A stretch of DNA of 64,000 bases from Brevibacterium yomogidense (GTDB taxonomy: Bacteria > Actinomycetota > Actinomycetes > Actinomycetales > Brevibacteriaceae). Position numbers and translations under genes: made by a program. The stretch covers positions 62,001 to 126,000 of the forward strand of contig NZ_FWFF01000019.1 of assembly GCF_900163715.1 (NCBI RefSeq), in the 5' to 3' direction. This document shows, one piece after another, positions 26,034-35,429 of this stretch (positions within the stretch are counted from its first letter, which is position 1; the number at the start of each line of letters is the position of its first letter). The notes below the pieces were generated by a model. It was not told the origin of the DNA, made no database searches, and was given only the letters and a program-made list of their open reading frames with translations.

Positions 26034-29000
26034 ATGCGCGCATCACAGGGACCCGATGAGCAGGGCGAGGCCGTGACCGGACCCCGGACGACCGGCGCTG
26101 ACACGCCCGGCACGGACAAGACCGGCACTGACAGGACCGACACAGATGGAGCCGGCACATCTCGCCGCGACCATGAGTCTGCGGGCGGGAGCGTCACCGC
26201 GCACGTCGCCCGGTCAGTGGCCGAAGCGCTGGCAGCGGGTCAGTCGGCCGGCGTCGTCGGCGTTCCCGGATCGGGCCTCACTCGGACACTCGTGGAAGCC
26301 CACGCGCGGCTGCACGACGAGCACGGCCTCGCTCCTGACGACGTCCTGGTCCTCACGCCCAACCGGGCGCATGCGGACGCGCTGCGCGACAGGCTCACCG
26401 CGGGTGCGCAGGCTGTGCGCACGGGCGGTGCGGGAGCACGGAGCGTCCAGTCGTACGCATTCGGCATCGTGGCCGCGGACAGCGCCGTCAGGCTGGGGGA
26501 GCCGATGCGGTTCCTGTCCGGTGCGGACCAGGACGCGGTGCTCGCGTCGCTGCTGGACGGCTATGCGGAGGGCCGTTCCCCCGATCCCGGCTGGCCGGAC
26601 GGGTTCACCCGCGAGATGACCGGGACCGTCTCCTTCCGTGACCAGCTGCGCGATGCGCTGGACCGCGTCCTGGAGCGCGGGATCGGACCCGCAGACATCG
26701 ATGCGGCCGCACGACGGCGGGATCGCACGGAGTGGGGGGCCCTCGCACGGATCCTCCAGGACTATCGCGACGTCACCCGCGCCTTCAGCGGGTACGGCGG
26801 AATCGACACCTCGAGCGTCATCGCGACCGCCGTGGCGATCCTCGCCGATGAGCGCGATGCGGGCACCACCGCAGGGGGCCTCTGGTCGTTCTCCGGCGAA
26901 TCGGTTCCGCGCTGCGTGCTCCTCGACGCGGCGCAGGACGTGCCGGATGCTGTGCACGACCTGCTGCAGGGGCTGCGCGCACTGGGCTGCGGTGTCGCGG
27001 TCTTCGGCAGCCCGGACTCCTCGACCCAGGGGTTCCGCGGTGCAGGGGGAGGACTGCTCAGCGCGTGGGCCGCCACGGTCCGCGCTGAGAACGCCGGCGA
27101 GGGGTTCTTCGCACTGCCCGCACGTGCGGACTCCACTCGCGGTTCCGGTGCGGTCCGCGATCTCTGCGTATCGCTCTCCCGGCGCATCTCCGCACACCTT
27201 CCGCTGGGCCACGTCCCTCCGCCGGGACCACTCGACACCCAGCCCGGGCACTCCACCGTCAGGGTCCTCGAGCACCGGTCGGCGGCCGAACGCACTCGGC
27301 ACGCGGCCTCGATCATCCGCGCGTGGCATCACGATGACGGTGTGCCCTTCTCCGACGTCGCAGTCGTCGCCCGCACAGGAGGAACAGCGGTCGCCCTGCG
27401 AGCAGAGCTCGGAGCGCTGGGACTGCCCGTCGGATCGACGGACCTGCCGCTGTCCGCGGACCCCGCCACCCTCCCGCTCCTGGAACTCCTCACTGCAGAC
27501 CTGGACGAGTCCGCGGCGCGCTCTGCGCTGCTGGGGCGACTGCTCAGCGGTGTCTACGGCAACATCGACGCGCTCGCACTGCGAGGTCTGCAGCGACAGG
27601 CGGTGCGGGCGATGGCGGGCCGCGACGACCAGACGGCGGACGATCCTCTGCTCAGCTGGATCGACGCAGCAGACGACGACGAGCTCCCGCCGCCGCTGGC
27701 CCGGGCGGCGAAGCTGCTGGAGCTGGGGGCCGGACTGCGGGGCACCGGTCCGCACGAAGCCCTCTGGGCACTGTGGGAGGCGACGGGAGTCGCAGAGGTC
27801 TGGCGCACTGCGGTCCTCAACGATCCGCGCTCGCCCCTGCGCGAACGACTCGATGCGGTCGTGCGCCTCTTCGCCCTGGCGACGAAGACAGAGGACACGA
27901 TGGGTCTGGGTGCCTCGGCGTTCGCGGTGCGCGTCCTCGATCAGGTGTACGCCCAGGACTCGATCGGGCGCCGCGACTCCCTCGACCTCCTGACCGTCGA
28001 TTCGCCGGCGGGAACCGCCCACCGGTCCTACTCGCGGGTCATCGTCGTCGACGTGGACGAAGGAGGGTGGCCCAACCCGCGCATCCGCAGGAACGCCTTC
28101 CATCCGGACGATCTCATCGAGGAGCTCGCGGATCCGGATGCGGCGTCCGTGGTCGACGCACCGGGCGAGGACGTGCGACGCAGGCGCATGAAGACGATCC
28201 GCGACGAGGCGAGCCTCTTCCTCTCCGCGGCCAGCAGGGCCCGCGACGAGCTCGTCGTGTGCGCGTTGGATGACGGGGAGACGAGCCCCAGCGCTCTCCA
28301 CCACCTCTGCCGGGAGTTCGTCACCGACGCGGCGACCGGGGCGGATGACGATACGGCGGCAGAGCTGCTCTCCGACGGGTCGGCCGACTGGCTGGGATCC
28401 GACCTTCCGCCGCGACTGCGCGACGTGGTGGGCCTCGCCCGCCAGCAGATGCTGCTCGCCGATGAGCCGGACGAATGGGCACGCCTGGTCGCCGCACTCG
28501 GGGAGGCGGGGCTGCGCGAAGCGGACCCGCAGACCTGGAGCACGTGGTTCACCGTGTCATCGGATGCGCCTGCGCGCAGTCCGGAGGAGCCCGTGCGCAT
28601 CCGTCCCTCGCAGGTCGAGCGCTTCGCCACGTGTCCGCTCCAGTGGTTCCTCGTGGAGAACGGCGGGACCAGCATGGACACGACCGCGGCGGCTCTGGGC
28701 ACAGTCATCCACGGGATCGCTGAGAAGTTCGCAGAACCGGACCGGGCGGCGATGCTGCAGGAGTACGAGGAGACCTTCGACGAGCAGCAGATCCCCTCCG
28801 AATGGGAGCGGGAGCGGCAGCGGGAGGACGTCGAGGGGATGATCGACGTCCTCTGCGACTACCTCGCGCTGAGCCGCGACGAACTCACCGCCCTGACGGC
28901 GGCAGGCAAGAGCACCGCGGTCCTCAGGGAGGTCGCCGTCACCGCCTCGGCGCGGGAGGGCGCGATCGGCGCGCCCTGGACCGTGACGGGTCGGATCGAC

Positions 29001-29432
29001 CGTCTCGAGGTGCTGGGCGACAGCGCACGCGTCGTCGACTTCAAGACGGGGAAGACCGTGCCGACGGCCTCGGGGATCCTCGAGGACCCCCAGCTGCTCG
29101 TCTACCAGTACGCGGTCGGTGAGGGGGCGGTCCTGGTCGACGGCGCCATCGACCCAGCGGTGTCGTCCCTGCCGTCGGCGGGAGCGCAGATCGTCGGCCT
29201 GCGTGGTTCGGCCACCAGGGTGCGGGGAGTTCCCCGGTACCTGCGCCAGCAGCCTGCGATGGAGGCCGGCGACGATGCGCACACGACGGCAGGGGACCTG
29301 ATCGGCCGCGCCGCAGAGGGCATGCGAGCCGCCTCCTTCACCGCGGTGACCGGCCCGCACTGCACCTTCTGCCCCGTCAGGACGTCGTGCCCGGCCATCG
29401 CGACCACAGCACCGGAGGGAATCGACCAGTGA
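26034..29432 (+). CDS. adnA: AdnA-like subunit of the AdnAB helicase-nuclease, degenerate motor
   Basis: The 1132-residue protein is a UvrD/RecB-type helicase fused to a C-terminal RecB-like nuclease. In AdnAB it acts with AdnB to resect DNA double-strand ends. The Walker A is GVPGSGLTRT: the invariant lysine is Leu82, so this motor should not hydrolyse ATP normally, consistent with the mycobacterial AdnA motor being dispensable. The nuclease domain has VVDFKTGKT and a QLLVYQYAV Q-x3-Y motif, and four cysteines (C867, C1110, C1113, C1119) suited to a [4Fe-4S] cluster. Residues about 10-45 are a Thr/Gly/Asp repeat (TGTDRTDTDG). Its stop overlaps the adnB start (GTGA). Confidence 0.9.
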   Translation: MRASQGPDEQGEAVTGPRTTGADTPGTDKTGTDRTDTDGAGTSRRDHESAGGSVTAHVARSVAEALAAGQSAGVVGVPGSGLTRTLVEAHARLHDEHGLAPDDVLVLTPNRAHADALRDRLTAGAQAVRTGGAGARSVQSYAFGIVAADSAVRLGEPMRFLSGADQDAVLASLLDGYAEGRSPDPGWPDGFTREMTGTVSFRDQLRDALDRVLERGIGPADIDAAARRRDRTEWGALARILQDYRDVTRAFSGYGGIDTSSVIATAVAILADERDAGTTAGGLWSFSGESVPRCVLLDAAQDVPDAVHDLLQGLRALGCGVAVFGSPDSSTQGFRGAGGGLLSAWAATVRAENAGEGFFALPARADSTRGSGAVRDLCVSLSRRISAHLPLGHVPPPGPLDTQPGHSTVRVLEHRSAAERTRHAASIIRAWHHDDGVPFSDVAVVARTGGTAVALRAELGALGLPVGSTDLPLSADPATLPLLELLTADLDESAARSALLGRLLSGVYGNIDALALRGLQRQAVRAMAGRDDQTADDPLLSWIDAADDDELPPPLARAAKLLELGAGLRGTGPHEALWALWEATGVAEVWRTAVLNDPRSPLRERLDAVVRLFALATKTEDTMGLGASAFAVRVLDQVYAQDSIGRRDSLDLLTVDSPAGTAHRSYSRVIVVDVDEGGWPNPRIRRNAFHPDDLIEELADPDAASVVDAPGEDVRRRRMKTIRDEASLFLSAASRARDELVVCALDDGETSPSALHHLCREFVTDAATGADDDTAAELLSDGSADWLGSDLPPRLRDVVGLARQQMLLADEPDEWARLVAALGEAGLREADPQTWSTWFTVSSDAPARSPEEPVRIRPSQVERFATCPLQWFLVENGGTSMDTTAAALGTVIHGIAEKFAEPDRAAMLQEYEETFDEQQIPSEWERERQREDVEGMIDVLCDYLALSRDELTALTAAGKSTAVLREVAVTASAREGAIGAPWTVTGRIDRLEVLGDSARVVDFKTGKTVPTASGILEDPQLLVYQYAVGEGAVLVDGAIDPAVSSLPSAGAQIVGLRGSATRVRGVPRYLRQQPAMEAGDDAHTTAGDLIGRAAEGMRAASFTAVTGPHCTFCPVRTSCPAIATTAPEGIDQ

Positions 29433-32400
29433 CACAGGAGCAGAGTCCGGGATCCCCGGTCCACCAGTACTCAGCGCGGGCACTCGCCCAGCTGCTGGAG
29501 GTCGATCCGCCCACGGACGAGCAGTGCCTCATCATCGAGTCCCCCCACGATGAGTCCGCCGCGGTGATCGCCGGAGCGGGATCGGGCAAGACCGCGGTCA
29601 TCTCGCTGCGCGTCGTGTGGCTCGTGGCGAACGGCCTCGTGCCGGCAGAACGCATCCTCGGACTCACGTTCACGCGGAAGGCGGTGGGTGAGCTCAACCA
29701 CCGCGTGCGCGACTACCTCGCCCGCTACCGCCGGGCGATCCGGAAGCCGGGAGCGGACGGCGCCCGCGGCACCGCAGCAGCCGCAGACCACGGGTCCTCC
29801 CAGGGGGCCGCCGCGGCCGGGGCGCAGGTCGAGACCCTCCCGGGACTCGACCTGCCGACCGTCTCGACGTACAACTCGTATGCCGCTGCGCTGGTGGGCG
29901 ACCATGGGATGGGCATCGGCCTGGAGGGCGATGAGGGCGTGATCGATGCCGCCGCGCGGCAGGAGCTCATCGATGGGGTCCTCGACGCGGCCACGCGCGA
30001 CGACGTGCTGGGGAACCCGCGCTCGTCGATGAGTACGTGGGTCTCCGGACTGCTGTCGGAGATGGGCGATCACCTGGTTGACTTCGCCGCGATCGATGCG
30101 CATCTGGACGCCTGCCTCGACGCCCTGTGCACCTCCGATTACCTGCGGGGACTCGCGGACAAGATGTCGCGCAAGAGATCCGGCATCTACCGGGACAAGG
30201 CTGCGAAGGCCGAGTTCGTCCAGGAGGCCACGGGTCTCGCGGACGAGTATGACGCGGCGGACCGCGGCGATCGAGCAGAGATCCGCACGCGGATGCGTGC
30301 CGTCCTCGAAGCCCACGACGACAATCCTGTCCCGAAGCTGCAGGCGAAGAAGCGACTCGTCGAGCTGGCACGGAGGTACGCCGCGGCCAAGCAGGACACC
30401 GGCGGCCTGGAGTTCTCCGACCAGGTGGCGCTCGCCCACCGGATCATGACGGACAGCCCGCAGTCCCTCGCCGCGGAGCAGTCGCGCTGGGACATCGTCC
30501 TGCTGGACGAGTTCCAGGACACGTCGTATGCGCAGTTCCTCATGCTCCAGCAGATCTTCGGTCGACACACGGTCATGGCCGTCGGGGATCCCCGGCAGGC
30601 GATCTACGGGTGGCGCGGTGCCAGCGCGGACAACATCGAGTCGTTCCCGGGCGCGTTCCGCGGTCCGCACGACCGCCCCGCCCAGAAGTACGGCCTCACG
30701 ATCTCGTGGCGCAACGACGCGGCCATCCTCACCGCGGCGAACAGGATCGCCGCCGGACTCCCGACGCGTGACGAGCGGGTGGGTCTGCAGCCCCGGCCGG
30801 GTGCGGGTGACGGAGCAGTCGAGGTCTCGCTCACGCACAGTGCGCTGACGGACCCGGACCGTCCGGACGAGCCCACGCAGCTGCAGGAGCTCGTGGCCTG
30901 GATCCTGCGAGTGCGCGAGCAGCTCTTCGCACGGCACGAGGAGCGCGAAGCCGCTCGCCGTGAAGCCGCGGCAGAGGCAGGACTGCGACCGGAAAGGGCC
31001 GCTCCGCTGCCCACCTTCGCTGTCCTGTGCCGCGCGCGGTCGGGATTCGGCGCGATCGCCGCGGCGCTGCAGGCCGAAGACCTGCCTGTCGACGTCGTCG
31101 GATCGCGAGGGCTCCTGGACGATCCGTTCGTCGCGGACGCACTCGCGGTCCTCGAAGCACTGGTCGACCCGGATGCGGGCGATGTCCTCATGCGGCTCCT
31201 GTCGGGCCGGACGATCCGGCTCGGCGCCGCGGATCTCACCGCGTTCTCCTCCTTCGTCCGCGCCTGTGCGGTGGAGGTCCCTGACCCGGCTGAGCACGAC
31301 GGGTCCCGTCTGGAGCGGGTGAGCGCCGTCGAGGGCCTCGACGAACTCCTCAACGTCGACCCGGACGGACCGAACGCGACGTCCGACCAGGTACGCGGCA
31401 TCCGGTCCCTCACAGCAGAGGGACGTCGACGGCTCATGAGCCTGGCGCGGACGCTGCGGAGGCTGCGCCACAGTGACCTCGCGCTGCCGGGTCTGGTGCG
31501 CGCGGTCATCCGTGAAGCGGGAATCGACACCGAGGTCGCCGCGCTGGCTCCCGACTACGCAGACCTCCACACACGTGCGCTGGACGGTTTCCTCTCACTG
31601 GTGTCGCGCTTCGCGGGCGAGCAGCCGGCGGGCGGGCCCTCCGACTTCCTCCGCTGGGCCCGTGTCCTCGAGGAGGCCGACGAACTCGACGATGTGCCCG
31701 TCGACCCGGTGCCCGGCGCCATCACGATCATGACGGTGCACGCGTCCAAGGGGCTCGAGTTCGACGCGGTGGCCGTGCCCTTCATGCATGACGAGGGGCT
31801 GCCGAGCAAGCGCAAGCCCAGCGACGGATGGCTGTCGCAGGGCGGGCTTCCCTATGCGCTGCGCGGTGACCGTGCGGGGCTGCCGTCCTTCGATCTGCGG
31901 ACCATGGATCTGCAGGGCCCGAACGACCTGGACGCGCGGCTCACGGGCGGCGGTCCTCTCGAGACCCAGCTCGATGACCACCATCACGCCGCGGAGCGCC
32001 GGCTCGCCTACGTCGCGCTCACGCGGGCACGCGCCCACCTCTTCGTCTCCGCGTCTCGATTCACCCTCACGCGGAAGCGGCCCGTCGATGCACGGCCGTT
32101 CCTCGACGAGGTCGCGCAGGAGCTGGCGGTGGACCTGCCGGAGCTGCCCGAAGCGGACGAACTCGACGTGAGTCGCGGGGAGGAGGCCCTCTGGCCGACC
32201 CGGGATCCCGCCGAGGTTGTCGCACGACGCGCGGAGCTGCTCCGAGTGGTCAGCGCGGCGGCGGGGGAGCGGCCCACCCTCGACGACGTCGCGGAATCCG
32301 CTGCGGATCCCCTCGTGCGTGCACTCGCGCGGCGGGCGACCCAGCTGATGGCCGATGCGGAGGGCGGGAACGAGGAGAGGATCCTGCCGGCGCGCGTGTC

Positions 32401-33091
32401 CACGACCGCACTGGTCGGCCTGCGGGCCGACGAGGACGAGTGGTGGAAGGGCATGCGACGCCCTATGCCCGAACCTCCCAGCACGAGTGCGGACCTCGGC
32501 ACGGCGTTCCACGCCTGGGTCGAACAGCACTTCGGTCAGGCCGCACTGCTCGAGATCGAACCGGAGTCCTCCGCGGTCCGCGCGATCCCCGCTCTGCGGG
32601 AGCGGCTCGAGACTCTGCGGGAGACCTTCCTCGCGTCACCGTATGCGGACAGGGCACCGGAGGCCGTCGAGCTGTCCTTCGAGCTGGTGCTCTCCAAGCA
32701 CAGCGGCGGGCACGGCGGCGGGCACAGCAGCTCGCACAGCGGACCATCGGGCGATCAGGACGTGGAGCCCGACGGGGGCAGGCGTCCGTCCGCACTCCAC
32801 GTCCCCGGCAAGATCGACGCCGTGTTCCGCGAGGACGACGGTGGCCTGCTGGTGGTCGACTGGAAGACGGGCAGGCTGCCGCGGGACCCCGCACGCCTCG
32901 ACGCGATGGCCGTGCAGCTGGCGATGTACCGGCTGGCACTCCTGCGCATGCCGAGGTTCTCGGACGTCCCCCGCGTCGACGCGGAGTTCTACTTCGTGGG
33001 ATCCGACGAGAGCTGGCGGCCGCAGTCACTGCCGGAGGAGGACGAGATCGTCACATGGATGATCGGGACGGAACGTCACCCGTCCCGCTGA
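29429..33091 (+). CDS. adnB: AdnB-like subunit of the AdnAB helicase-nuclease
   Basis: This 1220-residue protein is the active motor and second nuclease of the pair. Walker A is AGAGSGKT with Lys54; Walker B is VLLDEFQDTS; later helicase motifs include MTVHASKGLEFDAV and YVALTRARAH. The C-terminal nuclease has LHVPGKIDAVF, VVDWKTGRLP and QLAMYRLALL. GTG 29429 overlaps the adnA stop and has GGAGG 10 nt upstream; a longer frame from 29387 would overlap adnA further. A His/Gly/Ser insert (HSGGHGGGHSSSHSG, about residues 1090-1106) sits in the nuclease domain. The 3' end overlaps the convergent kinase-like gene by 16 nt. Confidence 0.93.
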   Translation: MTQEQSPGSPVHQYSARALAQLLEVDPPTDEQCLIIESPHDESAAVIAGAGSGKTAVISLRVVWLVANGLVPAERILGLTFTRKAVGELNHRVRDYLARYRRAIRKPGADGARGTAAAADHGSSQGAAAAGAQVETLPGLDLPTVSTYNSYAAALVGDHGMGIGLEGDEGVIDAAARQELIDGVLDAATRDDVLGNPRSSMSTWVSGLLSEMGDHLVDFAAIDAHLDACLDALCTSDYLRGLADKMSRKRSGIYRDKAAKAEFVQEATGLADEYDAADRGDRAEIRTRMRAVLEAHDDNPVPKLQAKKRLVELARRYAAAKQDTGGLEFSDQVALAHRIMTDSPQSLAAEQSRWDIVLLDEFQDTSYAQFLMLQQIFGRHTVMAVGDPRQAIYGWRGASADNIESFPGAFRGPHDRPAQKYGLTISWRNDAAILTAANRIAAGLPTRDERVGLQPRPGAGDGAVEVSLTHSALTDPDRPDEPTQLQELVAWILRVREQLFARHEEREAARREAAAEAGLRPERAAPLPTFAVLCRARSGFGAIAAALQAEDLPVDVVGSRGLLDDPFVADALAVLEALVDPDAGDVLMRLLSGRTIRLGAADLTAFSSFVRACAVEVPDPAEHDGSRLERVSAVEGLDELLNVDPDGPNATSDQVRGIRSLTAEGRRRLMSLARTLRRLRHSDLALPGLVRAVIREAGIDTEVAALAPDYADLHTRALDGFLSLVSRFAGEQPAGGPSDFLRWARVLEEADELDDVPVDPVPGAITIMTVHASKGLEFDAVAVPFMHDEGLPSKRKPSDGWLSQGGLPYALRGDRAGLPSFDLRTMDLQGPNDLDARLTGGGPLETQLDDHHHAAERRLAYVALTRARAHLFVSASRFTLTRKRPVDARPFLDEVAQELAVDLPELPEADELDVSRGEEALWPTRDPAEVVARRAELLRVVSAAAGERPTLDDVAESAADPLVRALARRATQLMADAEGGNEERILPARVSTTALVGLRADEDEWWKGMRRPMPEPPSTSADLGTAFHAWVEQHFGQAALLEIEPESSAVRAIPALRERLETLRETFLASPYADRAPEAVELSFELVLSKHSGGHGGGHSSSHSGPSGDQDVEPDGGRRPSALHVPGKIDAVFREDDGGLLVVDWKTGRLPRDPARLDAMAVQLAMYRLALLRMPRFSDVPRVDAEFYFVGSDESWRPQSLPEEDEIVTWMIGTERHPSR

Positions 33092-34356
33092 TCAGGGTCG
33101 CGGATGCTCCGGAGGTGCAGCTCCGACGTGTCCAGGCGCTCGGTGGAGATGCCGTCCTCGTCCACGCCGGCCTCGATGCGCGCACTGGGCAGGAACGTCT
33201 CCGTCGCAGGAGTGTCCTCACCTGTCTGAGTGCCCTCAGCAGAAGGTGCGTCATCCGTCGTAGGCGCGTCCTCAGCTGCGGTTGCGTCTTCAGCCACGGC
33301 TGCGTCGTCCGCAGCAGACGCGTCCTCATCGGCAGGCGCGTCATCCGCAGCCGCAGAGGGGGCCTCGGCGGCGGCCTCCGCAGTGGTCGGCTCCGGACCG
33401 CCGTCGGCGAGTGCAGAGGGTGCCTGCTCATGCGAGCCATCCGCATCGCCGGTGACGTCCGCGAGCGCCTCGAGGAGCTGGGCGGCGTCCTCGATCGCAT
33501 CGTCGTCCTGTGCGGCGACGGCGGCCAGCAGCCATTCGAGCACGGTGATCTCCGAGTGGAAGCCGACCCGGCGGCGCAGCCCCGGATCGTCCGCACCGCG
33601 GCGGGATCTGTACGTGCGGAAGAACCTCTCGAAGTCCTCCGGGCTCAGCATGGAGGACACGGCGGCGAGGTCTGCGGCGGGATCGCCCACACGCAGGCGG
33701 GCGAGGTCGCTCATTCCGACGACCGTCTGCTCGTCCACCCAGAGTGCGTCGGGTCCCACATTCCCGTGGATCGGCACGGGGAGGAAGCGCCAGGCGGAGA
33801 CGTTCTCCAGCGTCGTCTCCCAGCGGCTCAGGAGCGTCGACGGGACGCGACCGGTCGACGCGGCGGAATCGAGGTCGGCGAGCAGCCGCTCACGGGTCTC
33901 AGCCGACTCCTCGACGACGAGTCCGGCGTCCGCAATGGGACCCGGGTCGGCGGAGTGGATCGCCGCGATCGCGTTCGCGAGCGATTCGACGAGCTGCGGC
34001 CGCTCCTCGAACATCGACGTCGCCAGCGGCAGGCCCGGCATGGGGGAGGAGACCATCACCGTGACCGTGCCCTCCCGCTCCACCAGCGCGCCGTCGACGG
34101 TGCGCGATGCGACGACATGCGGGATCGTCGGGGCCGATTCCGGCAGCAGCGGCTGCAGGACCGCGGAGGCGACCCTCTCGGCCTGTGAAGCGGCCTCGCG
34201 CTCAGGGTTCGCGATGGACGCGACGTACTCCCGCTCTCCGTCCGAGACGAGCACGCGGTCCGCATCGGAACCGACGAGGCGCGTCCAGGAGCTCGGTTCG
34301 TATGCGTCGAGCATCGTGGCGACGACGGCTGTGATCCTCATCCCTGCGGTGTCCAC
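33076..34356 (-). CDS. Aminoglycoside-phosphotransferase-fold protein with acidic repeat tail
   Basis: The first about 300 of 426 residues match the APH/choline-kinase fold at low level: the catalytic loop reads PVPIHGNVGPDALWV instead of HGDxxxxN, and the metal motif region reads VVGMSDLARLRVGDPAADLA. The catalytic aspartate of the loop is thus replaced by Asn, so activity is doubtful. Residues about 305-385 are a low-complexity Ala/Asp/Glu/Thr tail of EDA-type repeats. A GTG start at 34356 is chosen because a TAAGTT box ends 7 nt before it; ATG 34341 is the alternative. It is divergent from nudC and overlaps the adnB 3' end by 16 nt. Confidence 0.72.
   Translation of the reverse strand: MDTAGMRITAVVATMLDAYEPSSWTRLVGSDADRVLVSDGEREYVASIANPEREAASQAERVASAVLQPLLPESAPTIPHVVASRTVDGALVEREGTVTVMVSSPMPGLPLATSMFEERPQLVESLANAIAAIHSADPGPIADAGLVVEESAETRERLLADLDSAASTGRVPSTLLSRWETTLENVSAWRFLPVPIHGNVGPDALWVDEQTVVGMSDLARLRVGDPAADLAAVSSMLSPEDFERFFRTYRSRRGADDPGLRRRVGFHSEITVLEWLLAAVAAQDDDAIEDAAQLLEALADVTGDADGSHEQAPSALADGGPEPTTAEAAAEAPSAAADDAPADEDASAADDAAVAEDATAAEDAPTTDDAPSAEGTQTGEDTPATETFLPSARIEAGVDEDGISTERLDTSELHLRSIRDPDQRDG
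33230..33375 (-). repeat. Imperfect repeats encoding the acidic tail
   Basis: GCGTC(C/T)TC(A/G)GC-type units recur across this stretch and encode EDA/DDA residues of the kinase-like protein tail. They are in frame. Confidence 0.6.
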
Positions 34357-34363
34357 GTCCCCC

Positions 34364-34369
34364 AACTTA
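34364..34369 (-). promoter_or_regulatory. -10 box of leaderless kinase-like gene promoter
   Basis: TAAGTT on the reverse strand ends 7 nt before GTG 34356. A GTG start on a leaderless mRNA is acceptable in actinobacteria. Confidence 0.55.
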
Positions 34370-34423
34370 CCCGGTGCCGGCCCGCGTGAGGCTGACGGGA
34401 GCGGGTGTGTCCGCGCTCTTCGG

Positions 34424-34429
34424 TATCGT
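34424..34429 (+). promoter_or_regulatory. -10 box of leaderless nudC promoter
   Basis: TATCGT ends 7 nt before the ATG at 34437. The promoter lies about 60 nt from the divergent kinase-like gene promoter. Confidence 0.65.
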
Positions 34430-34436
34430 GACGCGT

Positions 34437-35429
34437 ATGAAGCCACTGCCCATGCTGCCCCCCGCAAGCCTGTCGAGGACCGCCGTCAACCGGAACCACC
34501 GCCTGCGGTCAGCGGGCATCGATGCGGTGTGGCAGACGGGCCGCGCGCACGCCGTCGTCGGGCACCGGGGCAGTGTCCTCGTGTCGCGGGGCGGCCTGCA
34601 CCTGCTGACCCGGGAGCAGGTGCCCGACGAGGCGCTGCTGTTCTACCTGGGCACGGACGGTGACGGCCGTCACTTCGTGGGGGCGGGCCTCCTGGACGAC
34701 GGTCGCAGCGCGGTCGATGCGATGCTCAGCGCGGACCAGGCCCGGGACGCGGAGCCGTGGCTGACCGACCCGCTCAGCGGCGTCCACTCGACCGAACCCG
34801 TGTGGGCGAACCTGCGGGACGTGGGCGAAGCCCTGGACGACCGGGACGTGGCGCTCGCGACGTCGCTCATCGCCCTGAGCAACTGGCACATGACGCACAC
34901 CCATTCGCCGCGCAGCGGCACGCCGACGGACATGGAGCAGTCCGGGTGGGTGCGCAGGGACCCGGACGCGGGCAGCGAGCACTTCCCCCGCACGGACCCG
35001 GCCGTGATCATGGCCGTCGTGCACACAGATGCCGCAGGAGAAGAGCACCTCCTGCTGGGCTCCAACGCGATGTGGCCCGCTGATCGCTTCTCCCTGCTGG
35101 CGGGCTTCGTCGAACCGGGGGAGACCCTGGAATCGGCCGTCATCCGCGAAGTCGAGGAGGAGGCGGGCATCGCCGTCCACTCGCCCCGCTACGTCGGCTC
35201 CCAGCCGTGGCCCTTCCCCGCCTCGCTCATGCTCGGCTTCACCGCAGAGGCGGATTCGCTGACGGCCGCACCGGACGACGACGAGATCACAGCGCTGCGC
35301 TGGTTCACCCGCCCCCAGCTGCGCGCCGCGATGGAATCGGGTGAGGTGACGGTCCCCACGACGGTGTCGATCGCAGGACAGATCCTCTATGGATGGCTCG
35401 ACGGAGAAACGGCGCCGACGCCGCGATGA
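34437..35429 (+). CDS. nudC: NAD+ diphosphatase / RNA decapping hydrolase NudC, zinc cysteines lost
   Basis: The 330-residue protein hydrolyses NAD(H) and may remove NAD caps from RNA. It has the Nudix box at residues 223-245 (GFVEPGETLESAVIREVEEEAGI) and the NADH-specific SQPWPFPAS motif. The zinc ribbon of classical NudC (four Cys before the PRTDP segment) is eroded: the matching text is HSPRSGTPTDMEQSGWVRR followed by DPDAGSEHFPRTDP, with no cysteine. The fold may be kept without metal. ATG 34437 is used because of the -10 box; the frame is open to 34374. Its stop overlaps the uvrD2 start (ATGA). Confidence 0.9.
   Translation: MKPLPMLPPASLSRTAVNRNHRLRSAGIDAVWQTGRAHAVVGHRGSVLVSRGGLHLLTREQVPDEALLFYLGTDGDGRHFVGAGLLDDGRSAVDAMLSADQARDAEPWLTDPLSGVHSTEPVWANLRDVGEALDDRDVALATSLIALSNWHMTHTHSPRSGTPTDMEQSGWVRRDPDAGSEHFPRTDPAVIMAVVHTDAAGEEHLLLGSNAMWPADRFSLLAGFVEPGETLESAVIREVEEEAGIAVHSPRYVGSQPWPFPASLMLGFTAEADSLTAAPDDDEITALRWFTRPQLRAAMESGEVTVPTTVSIAGQILYGWLDGETAPTPR

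Noticed and set aside
32700..32750. CRISPR-like or tandem repeat in adnB
   Set aside because: It is an in-frame His/Gly/Ser coding repeat without spacer structure; no CRISPR array is seen in the window.
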